DNA from: an uncultured Clostridium sp.
GTDB taxonomy: Bacteria; Bacillota; Clostridia; Lachnospirales; Lachnospiraceae
Length of the DNA stretch: 8,237 nucleotides
Assembly: GCA_938036545.1 (NCBI GenBank)
Contig: CALHQJ010000050.1
Coordinates: 1 to 8,237 of the forward strand
Direction: 5' to 3'
Shown here: positions 5,729 to 8,237 of the stretch, one piece after another
Position numbering within the stretch: position 1 is the first letter of the stretch
Layout: the number at the start of each line of letters is the position of its first letter
Notes under the pieces: model-generated
Told to the model about the DNA's origin: nothing
Seen by the model: the letters and a program-made list of their open reading frames with translations, nothing else
The model's database searches: none
Made by a program: the position numbers and the translations under genes

Positions 5729-5757
5729 ATAATAGCATAATTTCCTGTCAAATGCAA
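5729..5757 (-). promoter_or_regulatory. Extended -10 promoter for the CobA-like/pectinesterase unit
   Basis: The minus strand carries TGCTATTAT, an extended -10 (hexamer 5734-5729, 5 of 6 matches), 17 bases after a weak -35, TTGCAT (5757-5752). A better TTGACA (5751-5746) lies only 11 bases from this hexamer and so is badly placed. The promoter is in the 90-base gap between the SSB-like stop and the P-loop protein start. TTTGAC and GTCAAA (5721-5726 and 5747-5752) form a 6-base inverted repeat around the -10, which might be an operator. Confidence 0.6.
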
Positions 5758-5766
5758 GAACCGGAC

Positions 5767-6393
5767 TTAGTCTGCCATCTCCAGCTTACTAATGGACACC
5801 TCATAGGCTACCCGCTTTTCACACTGAGTATCACTTAATTTTTTGGTGTATTCCCGACTTTGTACCCGTCCCCATACCTGTACTCTGGTTCCCACCTCAA
5901 AGCCGGAGGCATATCTGGCATTTCGTCCCCAGGCAATACAGGGTATGTAATCAGACTTTCCATATGGACGGTTTACCGCCAGCAGCAAATCGGCAATTTC
6001 TCTTCCAAGAGGGGTCTTCCGATACACCGGAAGCTTGCAGATATATCCATCCAAAAAAATCTGGTTGGTTTTGGTATAATCTGTAAATTTTTCCATAAAA
6101 CTGATTTCTCTTACAAAGATAGACAGTACCAGACGATTTTTCGTTCCTTCATGGCGGTTATAAGACCGGAACTGGCCAATGGCTTCTACTGTACAGCCAC
6201 GGTAATCCTTCTCCACATCTAAAAGGCGTTCTGAAACCATTAAGGGAATAATATCTGCCTGCTCACTGAGTCGGTTGACCGACAGATCTACCATATAAAA
6301 TCCTTCTCCAAATACCTCATGACTGAAGGTAAATCCAGATACAATGGTTCCAATCACACTAACCTTGTTGTTTTCAATTACTTTTTCTGACAT
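5767..6393 (-). CDS. Tandem OB-fold single-stranded DNA-binding-like protein
   Basis: The 208 residues form two OB-fold-like halves, about 8-100 and 108-205. The second half is clearly SSB-like: IFLDGYICKLPVYRKTPLGREI, then ADLLLAVNRPYGKSDYIPCIAWGRNA and VGTRVQVWGRVQSREY follow the strand order and spacing of bacterial SSB. The first half (VSVIGTIVSGFTFSHEVFGEGFYMVDLSVNR, then LMVSERLLD) is a divergent copy. There is no acidic C-terminal tail ending in DIPF, which canonical SSB uses to recruit repair and replication proteins; this protein ends in KLEMAD. A role in binding single-stranded DNA is inferred, perhaps as an accessory SSB. The start at 6393 (MSEKVIENN) has GAGGAG 7 bases upstream. 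An in-frame ATG at 6417 would lie in an inverted repeat and lacks a good site, so it is rejected. It is the only gene between the typA terminator and the next promoter. Confidence 0.82.
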   Translation of the reverse strand: MSEKVIENNKVSVIGTIVSGFTFSHEVFGEGFYMVDLSVNRLSEQADIIPLMVSERLLDVEKDYRGCTVEAIGQFRSYNRHEGTKNRLVLSIFVREISFMEKFTDYTKTNQIFLDGYICKLPVYRKTPLGREIADLLLAVNRPYGKSDYIPCIAWGRNARYASGFEVGTRVQVWGRVQSREYTKKLSDTQCEKRVAYEVSISKLEMAD

Positions 6394-6400
6394 AGTATTT

Positions 6401-6406
6401 CTCCTC
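6401..6406 (-). promoter_or_regulatory. Ribosome binding site deciding the SSB-like start
   Basis: GAGGAG on the minus strand lies 7 bases before ATG 6393 and favours the start at MSEKVIENN over the 8-residue longer ATG at 6417. Confidence 0.75.
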
Positions 6407-6414
6407 TTCTCTCC

Positions 6415-6447
6415 CATAATTTACTTATCGCACATAGTAAATTTATG
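6415..6447. repeat. AT-rich imperfect inverted repeat upstream of the SSB-like gene
   Basis: CATAATTTACT (6415-6425) pairs with AGTAAATTTATG (6436-6447) over 11 positions with one bulged T (6442) and a 10-base loop. It starts 22 bases upstream of the SSB-like start codon. It has no T-tract and so is not a terminator. It may be a leader hairpin or a regulator binding site. No confident promoter was found in 6394-6470. Confidence 0.45.
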
Positions 6448-6470
6448 TGGAAAAGGATAGCTTTATGAGG

Positions 6471-6513
6471 AATTTAAAAAAGAATCCTGAAGAAGTTCTC
6501 GACAGGATTCTTT
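6471..6513 (-). terminator. Rho-independent terminator after typA
   Basis: A perfect 11-base stem, AAAGAATCCTG/CAGGATTCTTT (6479-6489 with 6503-6513), with a 13-base loop is followed on the minus strand by TTTTTAAATT. It lies 82 bases past the typA stop. On the plus strand it is followed by CTTTATAT, so it may work weakly in that direction, but no plus-strand gene reaches it. Apart from small hairpins such as CCCT/AGGG near 6541-6552, nothing was seen in 6514-6595. Confidence 0.92.
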
Positions 6514-6595
6514 CTTTATATCAGATTTTCTGCTGATTTTCCCTAATCAGGGCGGCCATTGTCTCTTTTTGAAGGATGTTTCTGCGAAAAAGGTC

Positions 6596-8237
6596 TTATT
6601 TCTTAAAAGAAGCTCTCTTTCTTAACATTGGGTCCAGAATCTTTTTCCGGATTCGGAGACTCTTAGGAGTAATCTCCAGCAATTCATCTGTATCAATAAA
6701 TTCCAGACACTGCTCTAAACTCATAACCTTAGGAGGCGTCAGGCGCAAAGCGTCATCTGCACTGGAAGATCTGGTATTGGTCAGCTTTTTGGTCTTGCAT
6801 ACATTAATTTCAATATCCTCAGCCCTCGGGTTCTGGCCTACAACCATACCGGAATATACCTTTTCACCAGGTCCGATAAACAGCACACCTCTTTCCTGAG
6901 CATTGTAAAGTCCATAGGTAATCGCCTCGCCTGCTTCAAAAGCAATCAGAGAACCAGTAGGACGGTAAGTCAAGTCACCCTTGTAAGGACCATAACCGTC
7001 AAACATGGTATTTAAAATACCATTTCCCTTGGTATCGGTCATAAATTCGCCTCTGTATCCGATTAAACCTCTGGATGGAATGGAAAATTCCAGTCTGGTA
7101 TAACCGCCGGATACGGGACTCATGCCCTGCAGCTCGCCTTTTCTGGAGGTCAGCTTCTGGATAACTGCACCGGTAAATTCGTCCGGCACATCTACATAAG
7201 CGATTTCCATTGGTTCCTGCTTCTGGCCTCTTTCATTATATTTGTAAATAACCTCTGCCTTGCTGACTGCAAACTCGAAGTTTTCACGACGCATATTCTC
7301 AATTAAAACAGACAGATGCAGCTCGCCTCTGCCGGATACTTTAAAGCAGTCTGGAGAATCGGTTTCCTCTACCCGAAGGCTGACGTCTGTATTTAATTCT
7401 CTGAACAAACGCTCTCTGATATGACGGGACGTAATGTATTTTCCTTCCTGTCCTGCCAATGGGCTGTCATTTACCATAAAATACATAGAAATGGTCGGCT
7501 CGGAAATCTTCTGGAACGGAATCGGATCTGGACTGTCTACCGCACAGATGGTATCGCCGATGTGAATATCCGGAATACCGGATATAGCAACGATGGAACC
7601 TACATTTGCTTCTTTTACTTCTACTCGATTTAAGCCGTCAAACTCATACAGCTTGCCGATTTTAATTTTCTTAAATTTATCCGGATCGTGATGGTTTACC
7701 AGCACGCACTCCTGATTCACACGAAGCACGCCGTTGTCTACCTTGCCTACGCCGATACGGCCTACGTATTCATTGTAGTCAATGGTGCTGATTAAGGTTT
7801 GAAGAGGCGCTTCCGGATCTCCTTCTGGAGCTGGAATGTAGTCAATAATTGTTTCAAATAATGGCTGCATACTATCTGATTCGTCATCCATATTTAACTT
7901 AGCAAATCCCTGCTTAGCTGATGCGAAAACAAATGGGCAGTCAAGCTGTTCTTCATTAGCATCTAACTCAATAAATAATTCTAATACTTCGTCAATAACT
8001 TCTTCTGGTCTTGCTTCCGGTCTGTCAATCTTATTAATACAAACAATAACAGGAAGGTTAAGTTCCAAAGCTTTCTTTAGAACGAAACGTGTCTGTGGCA
8101 TTGCACCTTCAAATGCATCTACTACTAAAACTACGCCGTTAACCATCTTAAGTACACGCTCTACTTCTCCACCAAAATCAGCATGTCCTACCACAGTAAT
8201 TGATATCATGGATTTTCCCTTGTCTTTTAAAATATGC
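6596..8237 (-). CDS. typA: Ribosome-associated GTPase TypA/BipA, N-terminus missing
   Basis: TypA/BipA is an EF-G-like translational GTPase that binds the 70S ribosome and helps large-subunit assembly and growth under stress. From GHADFGGEVERVLKMVNG to the stop the match is full: G4 NKID (residues 59-62 counted from the in-frame ATG at 8209), G5 SAK (97-99), the beta-barrel domain II, EF-G-like domains III and V (GRGELHLSVLIENMRRE, then SRGLIGYRGEFMTDTKGNG), and the BipA-specific C-terminal domain ending KILDPMLRKRASFKK. About 70 residues holding the P-loop (G1) and switch I (G2) are absent, either beyond the edge or lost. The frame stays open to base 8237, but the G3 motif expected as DTPGH reads TVVGH, and the sequence beyond base 8188 does not resemble TypA. 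The ATG at 8209 is therefore not taken as a true start. A strong terminator follows the gene. Confidence 0.93.
   Translation of the reverse strand, partial: HILKDKGKSMISITVVGHADFGGEVERVLKMVNGVVLVVDAFEGAMPQTRFVLKKALELNLPVIVCINKIDRPEARPEEVIDEVLELFIELDANEEQLDCPFVFASAKQGFAKLNMDDESDSMQPLFETIIDYIPAPEGDPEAPLQTLISTIDYNEYVGRIGVGKVDNGVLRVNQECVLVNHHDPDKFKKIKIGKLYEFDGLNRVEVKEANVGSIVAISGIPDIHIGDTICAVDSPDPIPFQKISEPTISMYFMVNDSPLAGQEGKYITSRHIRERLFRELNTDVSLRVEETDSPDCFKVSGRGELHLSVLIENMRRENFEFAVSKAEVIYKYNERGQKQEPMEIAYVDVPDEFTGAVIQKLTSRKGELQGMSPVSGGYTRLEFSIPSRGLIGYRGEFMTDTKGNGILNTMFDGYGPYKGDLTYRPTGSLIAFEAGEAITYGLYNAQERGVLFIGPGEKVYSGMVVGQNPRAEDIEINVCKTKKLTNTRSSSADDALRLTPPKVMSLEQCLEFIDTDELLEITPKSLRIRKKILDPMLRKRASFKK

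Noticed and set aside
5677..5766. Cobalamin riboswitch ahead of the CobA-like gene
   Set aside because: The gap is only 90 bases and has no B12-box-like sequence. A promoter occupies it.

Overview
The window reads as chromosomal core and housekeeping DNA of a Bacillota bacterium, most likely a clostridial gut or plant-fibre anaerobe of Lachnospiraceae type. This placement is inferred from strong AGGAGG-type ribosome binding sites, an L-box lysine riboswitch ahead of dapA, the protein sequences (TypA, DapA/DapB, a small Ser/Thr-rich acidic lipoprotein) and an intracellular pectinesterase. Every convincing gene lies on the minus strand, so transcription runs from high to low coordinates. No tRNA, rRNA, CRISPR array, insertion sequence or prophage gene was seen.

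In transcription order: the ribosome-associated GTPase TypA/BipA enters from the right edge (8237-6596) without its N-terminus and ends at a strong hairpin terminator (6471-6513). A tandem OB-fold, SSB-like protein follows (6393-5767). An extended -10 promoter (5729-5757) then appears to drive a two-gene unit: a shortened CobA/CobO-like P-loop protein (5676-5188) and a cytoplasmic family CE8 pectinesterase (5188-4202), whose stop and start codons overlap as TAATG.

The longest stretch without a confident gene (3762-4201) is mostly regulatory. It holds a short coding-like frame of unknown origin (4074-4184), a promoter, and a complete lysine riboswitch with its terminator. These control dapA-dapB, two consecutive steps of lysine/diaminopimelate synthesis joined by an ATGA overlap. 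Lysine binding should stop transcription before dapA, so the pathway is fed back at the RNA level.

Downstream of dapB is a 57-base palindromic element that can fold as a three-way junction and is flanked symmetrically by 8-base direct repeats. Then come a small lipoprotein gene with its own terminator, a promoter, a small single-pass membrane protein of unknown function, and purB (adenylosuccinate lyase). purB overlaps the membrane protein gene by 14 bases and runs off the left edge.

Most of the window is ordinary. The points most worth checking are the three-way-junction repeat, the abrupt loss of TypA similarity in the last ~49 bases (possibly an assembly or contig-end artefact), the degenerate adenosyltransferase coupled to a pectinesterase, and the orphan tandem-OB protein.
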